The notes under the pieces are model-generated. The model made no database searches and was not told the origin of the DNA. It saw nothing but the letters and a program-made list of their open reading frames with translations. A DNA stretch of 64,000 bases, from positions 10,537,475 through 10,601,474 of the forward strand of contig NC_135554.1 of assembly GCF_964340395.1 (NCBI RefSeq), given 5' to 3'. Origin of the DNA: Glandiceps talaboti. Lineage: Eukaryota; Hemichordata; Enteropneusta; Spengelidae. A program made the position numbers and the translations under genes. Below, one piece after another: positions 63,728-64,000 of the stretch; positions within the stretch are counted from its first letter, which is position 1, and each line of letters begins with the position of its first letter.

Positions 63728-64000
63728 CTGGAACATTAAATAAAATACAACATTTACAACTTAACAAATATATAGAGTTAATTGTTCTATTATTAAAGCA
63801 ATACACATTAACTAAACCTAATATTTCCTTTTTTTCCAAATAACAACGATTCAAAGAAGACAAGTTGAAATAAGTAACTGCAATCAGTTTTGTCGAAGAG
63901 GAACTGAAAAACAACAAATTCTCTTCTTGGTGCATGGTTATTTTCTTCACTGGTTGTGACAAAAACACAGTGCAATTTGAGAGATTTCACTGGATATTAA

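Overview
The window is nuclear DNA of an invertebrate animal. It is AT-rich, with genes in many short exons joined by GT-AG introns, dozens of dinucleotide and tetranucleotide arrays, and several repeat families. These include Helentron-type (HINE/pearl-like) elements with (AGAC)n tails, Penelope-like (PLE) debris, a tRNA-derived SINE, a DIRS-like remnant and foldback MITEs. That mix suggests a marine invertebrate, perhaps a mollusc or other lophotrochozoan. The sequence alone does not settle the phylum; this is inference.

There are two protein-coding genes, both on the minus strand and both cut by a window edge. Gene 1 (63727 down to 46407, 27 exons placed here) is the 3' part of a receptor-type protein tyrosine phosphatase. 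It has three fibronectin-III domains, a membrane-proximal domain with an RRKR furin-type site, one transmembrane helix, a proline-rich cytoplasmic linker with two YxN motifs, an apparently active PTP domain D1 and a degenerate D2, then a stop. Its D1/D2 sequences look most like the vertebrate R2B group (PTPRK/M/T/U). The 27 exons join in one open frame of about 1196 residues; its 5' end lies beyond base 64000.

Gene 2 (36328 down to 4176, 11 exons placed) starts about 10 kb downstream of the gene 1 stop with a signal-peptide exon. It then encodes Ig1, Ig2, five EGF-like exons, a second Ig1, a second Ig2 and a second EGF1. It continues beyond base 1, so its transmembrane and intracellular parts are not seen. 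The Ig1-Ig2-EGF1-EGF2 order and the EGF2 cysteine/PYGCSC signature match the ectodomain of Tie (angiopoietin receptor) proteins. All internal exons are phase 1-1, and the module Ig1-Ig2-EGF1 is duplicated inside the gene.

The notable possibility is that the two genes are tandem paralogues, so that Tie-like ectodomains are joined to R2B-like phosphatase domains. The window shows the two halves in neighbouring genes, not in one transcript, so this is a testable prediction.

Layout: 1-1763 head-to-head HINE copies; 2.3-4.0 kb microsatellites and a PLE 3' fragment; 4.2-5.6 kb EGF1' and Ig2'; 5.6-11.6 kb intron with tandem-core repeats and MITEs; 11.6-18.6 kb Ig1' and EGF exons; 18.7-22.8 kb SINE and DIRS remnant; 22.8-27.3 kb Ig2 and Ig1; 27.3-36.3 kb first intron with PLE-related palindromes, HINEs and a 450-bp microsatellite; 36.3 kb start of gene 2; 36.4-46.4 kb intergenic; 46.4-63.7 kb gene 1.
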